33,411 bases of DNA from Xenococcus sp. PCC 7305. GTDB taxonomy: Bacteria; Cyanobacteriota; Cyanobacteriia; Cyanobacteriales; Xenococcaceae. Of this stretch, positions 18,143 through 26,668 are shown one piece after another. The stretch spans positions 1 through 33,411 of the forward strand of contig NZ_ALVZ01000160.1 in the NCBI RefSeq assembly GCF_000332055.1, given 5' to 3'. The position numbers were made by a program, and so were the translations under genes. The notes under the pieces are model-generated. The model did no database searches, had not been told where the DNA came from, and was given only the letters and a program-made list of their open reading frames with translations. Within the stretch, counting starts at the first letter, position 1, and every line of letters starts with the position of its first letter.

Positions 18143-19180
18143 TTATTTCCCATCGGCATAGGCTTTAACAAATTGGTCATCCAGAATTGTAGTTAAATCT
18201 GGTTCTGAATCAATAAACCCAACATCCAACATAAATTTACTCATTTTCTTAGCAGCAAAAGGCATATGTTTCATATTATCGCCATCGCTGAAAGCTTCTA
18301 GGTTTTCCTCTAGAGTAAATATTTTAGTGCCATCTTTTAACTGCTGTAACTCTTCTATGGTTATGTCAGCTCTTTTTGCCATTATTTCATCGGCTTTTTG
18401 AGGATTTTGTTCCATAAAGTCAAGAATATCAAACCAAGTATCTACAAGGGCTTGCACTTGCTCTGGTTGTTCATCAATTAATTTTTGACTAACTACTAGA
18501 AGATCAGGAATTGCCCCAGGAAACTCTTTGGAAGAGAGTAATTCTTTAGAGCCTTCTCGTTTTAAGGCGGTTAACCAAAATGGAGGAAAAGCTCCAACTG
18601 CATCGGTCTGTCCTGAAGCAAAAGCAGCGGCGGCAGCCCCGGTTTCTAAATTAACAATTTCCACATCGTCACGAGACATGCCATTTTCTTCTAGAGCCAA
18701 AGTTAACAGAAAATCATCCACAACCCCTTCTTCGATCGCGACTTTCTTCCCTTTTAAATCTTCTATTGTGTTGATATCTTCAGTAACAATAATTTTGTCA
18801 TTCCCCGCCGAATTATCATTAACCAAAACTGCAACTTCCCCATTAACTGCACTACTAGCAAAGGAAATAGTGTCGTTGAGGGTTTGACAATTACCATCAA
18901 GTTGTCCTGCGGCAAAAGCTTCCATCGATGCGAGATAACCATCAAACCATCTGAGTTCGACATTAGCTCCATTTTTGGCAAATAAACCTTCTTGTTCTGC
19001 GATCGCCCAAGGCCACCAACCAGGCCAGTTACTATATCCGATCAGGATTGGAGGTGTATCGGGGTTGACTTGGGTTGGAGTATCACTTGTAGTGGATTCA
19101 GGGGTTTGAGCACAACTAATAGTTAAAACTAAACTTAGACAAAATACAGAGAGTAATGATAATAATTTTCTACGTTTCAT
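18143..19180 (-). CDS. ABC importer substrate-binding lipoprotein, SsuA/TauA/NMT1-like
   Basis: I start at the ATG with complement 19178-19180, which gives MKRRKLLSLLSVFCLSLVLT followed by the lipobox TISC; an ATG eight codons further out would add residues that spoil the signal peptide. The mature protein would begin at Cys23 and be lipid-anchored. Its fold starts PPILIGYSNWPGWWPWAIAE, typical of periplasmic type II binding proteins for sulfonates, taurine and related ligands. Other family-like segments are NTIEDLKGKKVAIEEG and GQTDAVGAFPPFW. The aromatic-rich W-P-G-W-W-P-W stretch lines the ligand-entry region in relatives. The substrate is not identifiable by eye. Given the sulfatase cluster in the window, a sulfonate or sulfate ester is one possibility, since the Ats importers belong to this family. 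Confidence 0.88.
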   Translation of the reverse strand: MKRRKLLSLLSVFCLSLVLTISCAQTPESTTSDTPTQVNPDTPPILIGYSNWPGWWPWAIAEQEGLFAKNGANVELRWFDGYLASMEAFAAGQLDGNCQTLNDTISFASSAVNGEVAVLVNDNSAGNDKIIVTEDINTIEDLKGKKVAIEEGVVDDFLLTLALEENGMSRDDVEIVNLETGAAAAAFASGQTDAVGAFPPFWLTALKREGSKELLSSKEFPGAIPDLLVVSQKLIDEQPEQVQALVDTWFDILDFMEQNPQKADEIMAKRADITIEELQQLKDGTKIFTLEENLEAFSDGDNMKHMPFAAKKMSKFMLDVGFIDSEPDLTTILDDQFVKAYADGK

Positions 19181-19556
19181 AAAATTGATGGAGAGTTCAA
19201 ACAATGCATGATTGCTGTCAAATTGGCATAGCCCATGCTAACTATAGTAATACTACTTGAGTTGTGATAATTGTTACAGTGTTTAATCAATTATCGACAA
19301 AGTTGTGTCCTAAGTTTTTCGCTCGTATCATCGCGAATTGGAATAACTTTTGTCCGTGCGAGTAAACAATATGACATCTTTGAGTTTTGTAACTAATTAA
19401 AATATCTTTCCTATATGAAATTATTGATTATCATGAAAATAGAATTACCCAATCGTTCATCTTTTCCTCAATTACTTTAGGAAGGACGGAAGTAAGGAAA
19501 CAGCAAGCTCCTGAAGGAACGCGCCTCATAACGATAACGTGACAGAGGTGATGTCA
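19181..19556. other. 376-base divergent intergenic region
   Basis: Lies between the binding-protein gene (minus) and the DUF4278 gene (plus), so it must contain two outward promoters; I cannot place them with confidence. There is no coding potential in either strand. The last 90 bases hold a possible structured RNA element, listed separately. Confidence 0.6.
19472..19530 (+). ncRNA. Candidate small RNA or structured leader with an AGGAAACA core
   Basis: A six-base-pair hairpin (TTACTT at 19472-19477 with AAGTAA at 19490-19495) runs directly into AGGAAACA (19495-19502), followed by a GC-richer tail (GCTCCTGAAGGAACGCGCC). As I recall, an exposed AGGAAACA-type core is the hallmark of the cyanobacterial Yfr2 small-RNA family. 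The tail lacks an obvious terminator with a T-run, so it may instead be the 5' leader of the DUF4278 gene that starts 26 bases later. The assignment is tentative. Confidence 0.35.
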
Positions 19557-19925
19557 ATGAAATTAACCTATCGGGGAGTTCAGTATAGTGAAGAAACTCC
19601 CCAAATTTCTCAACCCGCAACTACATTAGCCAATAAAAGGATTATTTACCGAGGACATTCTCCCAAGGGTAAAATTAATCCTCGATTTCCCTTAATATCA
19701 TATATTAAACAACTATTTAATAAATCTGAAGTAAGACCGGTTTACGACCCAATTACATTTTGGTACGACCATAAAAGAGAATTTTTAGATGATTGTCTGG
19801 CTTCAGAAAATTTGGACAAACTCGATCGCTGTTGGGGTTTGATTACAAAAACAGAACTTAGCCAAGCTTTGCAAGCGAAGAAAAAAATTAAGTTAAAATA
19901 TCGCGGTGTTACCTATTATCGTTAA
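19557..19925 (+). CDS. DUF4278-type small protein with repeated YRG motifs
   Basis: 122 residues from the ATG at 19557, chosen because it gives MKLTYRGVQY, the usual start of DUF4278 proteins, and has GAGG about nine bases upstream. Two nearer in-frame starts (GTG at 19539, ATG at 19551) lie before or on that site. The YRG motif occurs three times: LTYRGVQY at the N-terminus, IIYRGHSPKG at about 26-33, and LKYRGVTYYR at the very C-terminus. The middle is basic and has no membrane segment. DUF4278 is widespread in cyanobacteria and has no known function. It stands alone, transcribed away from the ABC importer. Confidence 0.75.
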   Translation: MKLTYRGVQYSEETPQISQPATTLANKRIIYRGHSPKGKINPRFPLISYIKQLFNKSEVRPVYDPITFWYDHKREFLDDCLASENLDKLDRCWGLITKTELSQALQAKKKIKLKYRGVTYYR

Positions 19926-19926
19926 T

Positions 19927-19961
19927 GAGGGCAGAGGGCAGAGGGCAGAGGGCAGAGGGCA
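19927..19961. repeat. Perfect GAGGGCA heptamer array
   Basis: Five exact copies of GAGGGCA starting just after the DUF4278 stop codon. The same unit recurs at 33220-33238. An STRR-type repeat. Confidence 0.9.
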
Positions 19962-20129
19962 GATGGAGGTGTAAACTTGCAACTGCAAACTAGTCAGCGA
20001 TTTCTTTGGGTATTTGTTCTTTTGACTTGAAGCCGAGCGATCGCGATCGCCAGAGAGATCATAAGAATCGCGATCTCGTTCATATTTCTTATGCTTGATT
20101 CTCAATTACAAAAGAATAAGTAATAAGTT

Positions 20130-22598
20130 CTAACTCTGCATCTTTGCTAAGGTGTATTGCAAACTTTGTCTGATGATATTGGTATTGGGATGATTTTCTC
20201 CTAATGCTGCTTCAGCGATTTTTAATGCTTGTTGATAGAGAGGTTTTGCTTTGGTGTATCTTTCCTGATCATCATAGAGGGATGCTAAGTTATTAAGGCT
20301 AGTTGCTATAGCCGGATTGGATTCACCCAACAGTTCTTTCTTTATTTTCAGGGCTTGTAAATAGAAAGTTTCAGCTTCGGCATATCTTCCTTGGTCATGG
20401 CAGAGAGATGCCAGGTTATTAAGGCTAGCTGCTATATCGGGATGTGATTCTCCTAGTAGTTTTTTTCTTAATTCTAATGACTGTAAATAAAGAGGTTTAG
20501 CTTCGTTATCTTTTCCTTGGTTACGATAGATAAATGCCAGGTTATTAAGGATGGATGCTATATTGGGATGTGATTCTCCTAGTAGTTTTTTGTTTAGTTG
20601 CAAAGATTGTAAATAAAGGGGTTCAGCCTCCTCGTATCTTCCCTGAGCATGATAGAGAGATGCCAGGCTATTAAGACTGAGTGCTACATCGGGATGTGAT
20701 TCTCCTAGTAGTTTTTTTCTTAGTTTTAATGCCCGTAAAAAAAGAGGTTCAGCCTCCTCGTATCTTCCTTGAGTATGATAGAGCAATGCCAAGTTATTGA
20801 GACTGGTAGCTACATTGGGATGTGATTCCCCTAGTAGTTTCTGATAGCTTTCTAAAGCTTGCAAATAAAGAGGTTCAGCTTCCTTATATTTTCCTTGGCT
20901 ACGATAGAGCTCTGCCAGGTTATTAAGGCCGAGTGCTACTTCAATATGTAATTCCCCTAGTAGATTTTTTTTTAGCTCTAGGGATTGTAAATAAAAGGGT
21001 TCTGCTTCAGTATATTTCCCTCGTCTACAATAGACATGTGCTAGGTTATTAAGACCGAGTGCTACCTCAGCACTTGATTCTCCTAGTAGTTTTTTATGAA
21101 TTTCTAAAGCCTGTAAATAAAGGGCTTCAGCCCCCTCGTATATTCCCTGTTCATCATATAAAGATGCAAGGTTATTAAGGCTGAGTGCTACACCAAGATG
21201 AAATTCTCCGAAGCGTTCCTTGGCGACTGATAGGGATTGTTTTCGCCAAACTAACGCTGGTTCATAAGCGCCTTGACCTTGATAAAACCTTCCTAAGTTA
21301 GCAAAAGAAAAAATGAAATCTTCATCCCTTAAGCTATTTTGATAAAAGGTAGCAGTTTCAGAAATATGAGGAATAAAAGGAGTAAAGTAAGTTACGTCGT
21401 CTAAAGTAAGAGCTTGAGGAATTTCCCTAGCTACTCTTGCTACAGCAGTACAGAGATTAGCCTTTTGTTCCTCTGTATTTGCTAATCTTTTTTGCTTATC
21501 TCGGAAAAACTCTTGAATAAGTTGATGTAACTGATAATTATCTCCAGCCTGTAACAGGTGTAAATTTTCTAACTCAAGTCTGATATCTTCTAATTCCTCT
21601 GGATCTTGTACCTCAGCACTACTCTCAACAAGAGACCAAGGAATAGGGGCTAAGGAAAATAAACTTAGCAAGCAACCCAACTCTTGAGCAGGCTCATCTA
21701 ATTCTCTCCAACTCAACTCAAAAGCTGCTGCTACCCCACGTTCGATATCTACAGCCCAAGTAGATTTTTTTTCTGGAATTTTCATCGAAGGATGGGCTAA
21801 TCCTTTACCTTCTAAACGTCTTAATTCTTCCGATAAAGAGATTCTACGCCTTTTAACATATCGCCCCACTAATTGCAGAGCTAGGGGTAAATATCCTAAA
21901 CGCTGACAAAGTTCTTGAGCCGTTGCTAATTCTTGGTTAACCTTTTCTGAACCAACTAATTCGGAAAGTAATTCTAAAGCTTCTGTTTCCGATAAAGCTT
22001 CTAAATATAGAGGATTAGCTAATTCTAATTTAAGTCTTGTGGTGATTAAGATTTTAAACTGAGATGATTGTGGAGGAAGATAGGATTTGATGCCGTCGTA
22101 ATCAGTGACATCATCAAGAACTATTAGGGTGTTTCCTTCTCGCCAATTAGTCCAACACCAATCTACTTTTCCTGGTAGTTCTAAATCTTCTGGTGGTTCA
22201 AGATTTAATTTTGTTCTGGCAAAATCTACTATTTTTAAACCAATATTTTCTTCTCTACAACGTAACCAGCAAATCCCACCAGGATAGATATCATCTTTCA
22301 AGCTAATTAAGGAATAGACAATCGCCATTTCAGTTTTGCCAATTCCACCCATCCCTTCAAGATGAGCAATTGTGACGTTTCCTTCATTTTGCAACTGTTC
22401 GTGAAGAAGAATCAATTCATTTTTTCTACCGACAAACTTATCGGTGTTACTTCTAGGGATATTTTGTGGAAAACCTAATTTTGGTTGAGGAAGGTTAATT
22501 ATCTGAATGAAATCGCCGTTGATGTAATGACCTTGAATATACTCATTGTAATCACCTTTACTGATATCGATATCTCGCGACTTATCCTCAGCACTCAT
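20130..22598 (-). CDS. STAND NTPase (NB-ARC type) with nine tetratricopeptide repeats
   Basis: 822 residues. Residues 15-33 form a short repeat-like segment (GDYNEYIQGHYINGDF) often seen at the start of cyanobacterial STAND proteins. The NTPase follows: P-loop GMGGIGKT (82-89, K88), Walker B TLIVLDDV (D162, D163), ITTR sensor (185-188) and the NB-ARC GYLPLAL motif (235-241). A winged-helix/linker region runs to about 440. Residues 445-822 are nine 42-residue TPR units of the kinesin-light-chain kind (EAEPLYLQALELRKKLLGESHP, paraphrased consensus). STAND proteins oligomerise on ligand binding and act as signalling switches, and several bacterial ones are antiphage sensors. No dedicated catalytic effector domain is seen, so its output is unknown. 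It is encoded on its own, convergent with the DUF4278 gene. Confidence 0.9.
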   Translation of the reverse strand: MSAEDKSRDIDISKGDYNEYIQGHYINGDFIQIINLPQPKLGFPQNIPRSNTDKFVGRKNELILLHEQLQNEGNVTIAHLEGMGGIGKTEMAIVYSLISLKDDIYPGGICWLRCREENIGLKIVDFARTKLNLEPPEDLELPGKVDWCWTNWREGNTLIVLDDVTDYDGIKSYLPPQSSQFKILITTRLKLELANPLYLEALSETEALELLSELVGSEKVNQELATAQELCQRLGYLPLALQLVGRYVKRRRISLSEELRRLEGKGLAHPSMKIPEKKSTWAVDIERGVAAAFELSWRELDEPAQELGCLLSLFSLAPIPWSLVESSAEVQDPEELEDIRLELENLHLLQAGDNYQLHQLIQEFFRDKQKRLANTEEQKANLCTAVARVAREIPQALTLDDVTYFTPFIPHISETATFYQNSLRDEDFIFSFANLGRFYQGQGAYEPALVWRKQSLSVAKERFGEFHLGVALSLNNLASLYDEQGIYEGAEALYLQALEIHKKLLGESSAEVALGLNNLAHVYCRRGKYTEAEPFYLQSLELKKNLLGELHIEVALGLNNLAELYRSQGKYKEAEPLYLQALESYQKLLGESHPNVATSLNNLALLYHTQGRYEEAEPLFLRALKLRKKLLGESHPDVALSLNSLASLYHAQGRYEEAEPLYLQSLQLNKKLLGESHPNIASILNNLAFIYRNQGKDNEAKPLYLQSLELRKKLLGESHPDIAASLNNLASLCHDQGRYAEAETFYLQALKIKKELLGESNPAIATSLNNLASLYDDQERYTKAKPLYQQALKIAEAALGENHPNTNIIRQSLQYTLAKMQS
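20133..21266. repeat. 126-base tandem repeats encoding the nine TPRs
   Basis: Nine in-frame units of 126 bases. Phrases such as CCTAGTAGTTTTTT and GTTATTAAG recur in nearly every unit, so units are similar at DNA level too and can be expected to recombine. The outermost units are the most diverged. Confidence 0.85.
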
Positions 22599-22698
22599 GC
22601 CTTTCGGTATTGTAAATGAAGTTTTTTAGAAATTTTATTCATTCTATCGTATGAGCGTTTATCGAGGGTTGCTATTTAAGTAAATTTCTCTATTTAGT

Positions 22699-22704
22699 TA
22701 TAAT
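22699..22704 (+). promoter_or_regulatory. Candidate -10 element (TATAAT) for the DUF433 gene
   Basis: An exact TATAAT lies 35 bases before the start codon at 22739. The best -35-like sequence at an 18-base spacing is only TTTAAG, so the call rests on the -10 alone. Confidence 0.4.
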
Positions 22705-22738
22705 GGCAAAACATAAGTATCGAGATAAATAACCGAGA

Positions 22739-23023
22739 ATGGTAACTACTGTTAATATTGGGTCGCTAATTGTTGCAACTTCAGATGTTTGTGCGGGTCG
22801 TCCCAGAATTAATAACAAAAGATTTTCTGTTGAGCAAATAGTCACATTAACCAAAGAAGGTCTCAGTCCGCAACAAATTGTGAGTGAATATAGTTTTTTA
22901 ACTTTGGCAGAAGTTCATGCAGCCTTAGCTTATTATTATGCAAACCCAGAACAGATAGAGCAATATCTAGAAGAGGAAATGGCAGAATATCAACAATTAT
23001 TAGCTCAATACAAATCAAGATGA
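22739..23023 (+). CDS. DUF433 (VapB-like antitoxin family) protein
   Basis: 94 residues. The family pattern is clear: VCAGRPRINNKRFSVEQIVTL, then EGLSPQQIVSEYSFLTLAEVHAALAYYYANPEQI, a winged-helix-type DNA-binding fold. The C-terminal tail is acidic and helical (EQYLEEEMAEYQQLLAQY). DUF433 genes usually form toxin-antitoxin-like pairs with a downstream DUF5615 PIN-like gene. Here the stop overlaps an ATG in the ATGA arrangement typical of such pairs, but that frame gives only 36 residues with no recognisable toxin. The partner therefore seems lost, or the gene acts alone. It is transcribed divergently from the STAND gene. Confidence 0.82.
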   Translation: MVTTVNIGSLIVATSDVCAGRPRINNKRFSVEQIVTLTKEGLSPQQIVSEYSFLTLAEVHAALAYYYANPEQIEQYLEEEMAEYQQLLAQYKSR

Positions 23024-23138
23024 ACTTAAAAAATTGTTGTACCAAGACAAAGTTCTTCAGTAGGAAAACAGTTAAGTGCTTTACAAAAGCTGATTTCAAC
23101 TATATCTTCGGAAGAAATTCAAAATAAATTGATCTTCC

Positions 23139-23166
23139 TTAATACCTAACACTTAACATCTAATAC
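23139..23166. repeat. Heptamer repeat (CTAACAC/CTAATAC family), second array
   Basis: Four heptamers, TTAATAC, CTAACAC, TTAACAT and CTAATAC, the same family and orientation as the array at 18100-18134. Confidence 0.7.
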
Positions 23167-23320
23167 CTATCTCAACTATTCAATTAATTTTGCACGACTA
23201 CTTAAAACTACTGCTCAAAATGCCGAATTGTCCTAAACTTTCCTGGACAAATTTACAGTTTTGTGAGCGCAAAACTCAATTGTTGCTATTCTTGTTTGCT
23301 CTTAATTCTCCAAATAAAAA

Positions 23321-23361
23321 GCGATCGCCTGAATAAAAAAAGCGATCGCCTGATTGAAAAA
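23321..23361. repeat. 21-base direct repeat carrying HIP1 octamers
   Basis: Two copies of GCGATCGCCTGA followed by an A-rich run, at 23321 and 23342, just beyond the ndhF stop codon. HIP1 (GCGATCGC) is the abundant cyanobacterial octamer palindrome; the tandem duplication of its flanks is local. Confidence 0.7.
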
Positions 23362-23382
23362 ATTAAACTTTAGTGAGTTCTA

Positions 23383-25401
23383 CTAAACCACACTAAACAC
23401 TAAGACGAAACCTAAAACAGCTCCGAACATAATTAAAGCGTAGAATTGCGCTCGACCAGTTTCGAGATATTTCAATCCCTCTCCACTGAGCAGAGTAGCG
23501 AGTCCAGTTAAATTAACTGCACCATCAACTACTCGATAATCGACCTCCATAATTTGTCTGGCGAGACGACGACAACCAACAACAAAAACCTTGTAGTAAA
23601 TGTCATCGAAATACCATTTATTAAGGGATAGCTGATACAGAGCAGGATATTTTTTCGCGATCGCAACAGGATCGATTTTTTTCGCCCGATAGGTCAAAAA
23701 TGCGATGATAATCCCCGTAATGGCGATCGCCATTGACAGACCAGCCATGAGCAAAAACTCATTAAGCTCAAAATGACCAGCTTCGATCACTTCACCTGGA
23801 GCATGGATAAACTCCTCAAAGTAATTATTCCAAGGCATACCCACTAAACCAATGGCAAAAGAGGGAATTGCTAGCACCAACAAGGGAAATGACATCGTAA
23901 AGGGCGACTCATGGGGTTCATGACTATGTCCATGACTTTCCGCTTCTTTGACATCCATTGCCCCAGGTGCAAAAGTAATCCCGGCTTCAGTCAAAAGCTG
24001 TTGGCGAATTCCTTGATCATTACCGCGAAACTCACCTTCAAAGGTCATGAAATACATGCGGAACATATAAAAAGCGGTCAACCCTGCGGTTAACCAACCT
24101 ACTGCCCAGAGAGTGCTATTGGTCGTGAATGCCTGACCCAAGATTTCATCTTTAGACCAGAAACCAGCAAAAGGAAAGATTCCGCAGATAGCCAAATTAC
24201 CCACCAAGAAGGCAAAGGAAGTAACTGGCATATATTTGCGCAATCCGCCCATCAAGCGCATATCCTGTGCCAAAACCGGATTATGCCCTACAACATCTTC
24301 CATACCATGAATCACAGAACCTGAGCAAAGGAATAACATCGCTTTGAAATAAGCATGGGTCATGAGGTGGAATAAACCCGCACTATAGGAACCCAAGCCC
24401 ATGGCCATTACCATGTAGCCCAACTGGGACATCGTGGAATAGGCCAAGCCTTTCTTGATATCGTTTTGAGTTATGGCGATCGTGGCACCGATAAAAGCGG
24501 TAATCGCTCCTGTCCAAGCAATCACCTCCATTGCGATGGGAACCGGTTCCAAGATTGGATAAATGCGAGCAATCAGAAACACCCCAGCAGCTACCATAGT
24601 TGCTGCGTGAATTAATGCCGAAATGGGGGTCGGGCCTTCCATCGCATCGGGTAACCAAACATGAAGGGGAAATTGGGCGGATTTTGCCACAGGGCCGAGA
24701 AATACTAAAATAGCAAATAAAGTTGCTAATCCCGCGGACAATGCCCCAGAAGCAATCAATTCTTCTAATCTTTCACCGATAATCGCAAAATCAAAGCTTC
24801 CGGTGGCCCAATAAAGCCCTAAGATGCCCAGTAGCAAACCAAAGTCACCGACTCGGTTAGTCACAAAAGCTTTTTGGCAGGCATCAGCCGCTGCTTGACG
24901 GTCAAACCAGAAACCAATTAGCAGATAGGAACACATCCCCACCAATTCCCAGAAAATATAGATCTGGACCAAATTGGGACTGATGACTAGTCCTAACATC
25001 GAAGAGCTAAAAATGCTGAGATAGGCATAGAAACGGACATAACCAGAATCATGAGCCATGTAACCATCGGTGTAAATCATCACCAAGAAGGCCACTGTGG
25101 TCACAATGACTAGCATTAAAGAACTAATATGATCAATGGTATAGCCCATCTGGAGGTGAAAATCTCCAGCTGCTGCCCATTCTAAGGTTGTAGTGTAAAC
25201 TTCATGTCCTTGGAATTGACTCCAGAAGATGCCAAAGGACATAAACATTGCAATCCCCAAAATGGAGACTATAAATACAGCGACAATCTGTCGGAGATTA
25301 TTCGTCGCCTTGTTAAATGATATAAGTCCAATTCCCACCAACATGGCCCCTAGTAAGGGCAGAAGGGGAATTAACCAAGCATACTGATAAAGCAGTTCCA
25401 T
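23383..25401 (-). CDS. ndhF: NAD(P)H-quinone oxidoreductase subunit 5 (NdhF1)
   Basis: 672 residues, near the usual length of NdhF1. It is a proton-pumping membrane subunit of the thylakoid NDH-1 complex, used in respiration and cyclic electron flow around photosystem I. The start MELLYQYAWLIPLLPLLGA and the core segments GYTIDHISSLMLVIVTT, FWELVGMCSYLLIGFW, FPLHVWLPDAMEGPTPISAL, QNDIKKGLAYSTMSQLGYM and LMTHAYFKAMLFLCSGS are the classical quinone/Mrp antiporter motifs, with lysines and the Glu of FWELVG for proton transfer. The overall sequence matches the respiratory/cyclic NdhF1 rather than the CO2-uptake forms NdhF3/F4, and no ndhD or cup gene is adjacent, as expected for ndhF1. A His-rich loop (HGHSHEPHE) lies near residue 490. 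About 16 membrane helices. Confidence 0.95.
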   Translation of the reverse strand: MELLYQYAWLIPLLPLLGAMLVGIGLISFNKATNNLRQIVAVFIVSILGIAMFMSFGIFWSQFQGHEVYTTTLEWAAAGDFHLQMGYTIDHISSLMLVIVTTVAFLVMIYTDGYMAHDSGYVRFYAYLSIFSSSMLGLVISPNLVQIYIFWELVGMCSYLLIGFWFDRQAAADACQKAFVTNRVGDFGLLLGILGLYWATGSFDFAIIGERLEELIASGALSAGLATLFAILVFLGPVAKSAQFPLHVWLPDAMEGPTPISALIHAATMVAAGVFLIARIYPILEPVPIAMEVIAWTGAITAFIGATIAITQNDIKKGLAYSTMSQLGYMVMAMGLGSYSAGLFHLMTHAYFKAMLFLCSGSVIHGMEDVVGHNPVLAQDMRLMGGLRKYMPVTSFAFLVGNLAICGIFPFAGFWSKDEILGQAFTTNSTLWAVGWLTAGLTAFYMFRMYFMTFEGEFRGNDQGIRQQLLTEAGITFAPGAMDVKEAESHGHSHEPHESPFTMSFPLLVLAIPSFAIGLVGMPWNNYFEEFIHAPGEVIEAGHFELNEFLLMAGLSMAIAITGIIIAFLTYRAKKIDPVAIAKKYPALYQLSLNKWYFDDIYYKVFVVGCRRLARQIMEVDYRVVDGAVNLTGLATLLSGEGLKYLETGRAQFYALIMFGAVLGFVLVFSVV

Positions 25402-25570
25402 CTCTTATCTATAATTTTGAATTGAAGAATAGCTTGTACAATCCCACTCTTCCTTTGATTAAGAAAAGAGTGAAACAGTCATCATTATAGGTAATGGTTT
25501 CCTTGTGGTGCTCAGAAACTACCTGGTTTCTTAATTAATTAGATTAGAGAAGATGCTTGTCACTAATATC

Positions 25571-25598
25571 TGACAACTGATAACTGTTAACTGTTAAC
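25571..25598. repeat. Heptamer repeat (TGATAAC/TGTTAAC family)
   Basis: Four heptamers, TGACAAC, TGATAAC, TGTTAAC and TGTTAAC. The last overlaps the stop codon of the cytosolic FKBP gene (complement at 25594-25596). It is the reverse complement of the family at 6299-6326. Confidence 0.8.
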
Positions 25599-25971
25599 TG
25601 ATTTTGAATAACTCTACTTCAAAAATTAGAGTTGCATTGGGCGGGATGACCCCACCAGCTCCACCGGCTCCATAGCCCAATTCTGGAGGAATAATCAGCA
25701 GACGCAAACCCCCAACTTTCATCGAGCCAACTCCTTCATCCCAACCTTTGATGACTTGTCCGACGCCAATTCTAAATTGAAAAGTTGAGTTGCGATCGCG
25801 AGAGCTATCGAATTTTTTCCCGTCTTCGAGAGTTCCTGTGTAATGCACGGTTACTGTGTTTCCTTTTTGGGGAGTGGCGCCCTCACCTTCTTTAAGGTCA
25901 ACATATTGCAGTCCTGATGCCGTAGTTACAGCGTTTGATAAATCGAGATCTTTTAGGGGAATATTTGCCAT
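25594..25971 (-). CDS. FKBP-type peptidyl-prolyl isomerase, cytosolic copy
   Basis: 125 residues, essentially a single FKBP domain. It speeds cis-trans isomerisation of prolines during protein folding. The family motifs are all present: [49 protein letters not shown] and [13 protein letters not shown]. There is no signal peptide, so it should stay in the cytosol. It is about 85% identical by hand count over 116 residues to the exported FKBP 65 bases upstream, starting from the shared linker [14 protein letters not shown]; this marks a tandem duplication. It is on the same strand as that gene and may be co-transcribed with it. Confidence 0.92.
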   Translation of the reverse strand: MANIPLKDLDLSNAVTTASGLQYVDLKEGEGATPQKGNTVTVHYTGTLEDGKKFDSSRDRNSTFQFRIGVGQVIKGWDEGVGSMKVGGLRLLIIPPELGYGAGGAGGVIPPNATLIFEVELFKIS

Positions 25972-26035
25972 AGTAATTTTTGTTTCCTATTGTGATTTTG
26001 TAATTTATTTAAGTGATGACATTCACTACCAAGTA

Positions 26036-26575
26036 TTAACTTATTTTAAGTAGTTCTACGTCAAAAATTAGAGTTGCATTAGGAGGAATGACACGACCTG
26101 CACCACGAGAGCCATAGCCTAATTCGGGAGGAATGATGAGAGTCCGTCTTTCTCCAACTTTCATCGAACCAACTCCTTCATCCCAACCTTTGATAACTTG
26201 TCCGACACCTATTTTAAAGGAGAAGGGCTTATTGCGATCGCGAGAGCTATCGAATTTAGTTCCGTCTTCGAGGGTTCCTGTGTAATGCACCGTGACATTA
26301 TTGCCTTTTTGAGGTGTGGCACCATCGCCTTCTTTGACGACGATATATTGTAATCCCGAGGCAGTAGTGACAGCGTTGGATAGATCAGCAACAATTGTTG
26401 TTGTCTCTGATGACTCTATATTTTGAGCAGTTGCGGCAGTGGTCCCTGTGGGATTAGCGGCGACCGCTTTTTCCTGACTACTGTTACCAAAAACCAAAGT
26501 TGAGATTAAAAAGACTCCGCAGACTAAAATAACCCCAATACTGACAAGAATTCCATTATTCAATTTTTTTTCCAC
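26036..26575 (-). CDS. FKBP-type peptidyl-prolyl isomerase, exported or membrane-anchored copy
   Basis: 179 residues. Residues 1-30 are [20 protein letters not shown] followed by more hydrophobic residues, an uncleaved anchor or signal peptide. A Thr/Ala/Ser-rich linker (about 35-65) leads to one FKBP domain with [38 protein letters not shown] and ELGYG. It should act in the periplasm or thylakoid lumen, where cyanobacteria keep a related FKBP. It is the upstream member of a duplicated pair and is divergent from psaD, 190 bases away. The cytosolic copy retains part of this linker, which suggests that it arose from this gene by losing the export segment. Confidence 0.92.
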   Translation of the reverse strand: MEKKLNNGILVSIGVILVCGVFLISTLVFGNSSQEKAVAANPTGTTAATAQNIESSETTTIVADLSNAVTTASGLQYIVVKEGDGATPQKGNNVTVHYTGTLEDGTKFDSSRDRNKPFSFKIGVGQVIKGWDEGVGSMKVGERRTLIIPPELGYGSRGAGRVIPPNATLIFDVELLKIS

Positions 26576-26668
26576 CTTTTGTTAAATCCTGATATTTACT
26601 TCAGGGTCATTGTAAGGTTTTTTCTCAACTCTACAAATCTTAAAGCAGGGGAATTTTGATAACAAACT

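Larger units (their letters stand above)
23024..23382. other. 359-base gap without a recognisable gene
   Basis: It begins with a 36-codon frame overlapping the DUF433 stop and a separate stretch in the DUF433 frame reading about 38 codons (VGKQLSALQKLISTISSEE within it) that stops at an in-frame TAA. Neither resembles a known toxin. The rest holds a heptamer array (23139-23166) and a HIP1-containing direct repeat (23321-23361). It separates convergent genes, so terminators are expected, but none is obvious. Confidence 0.5.
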
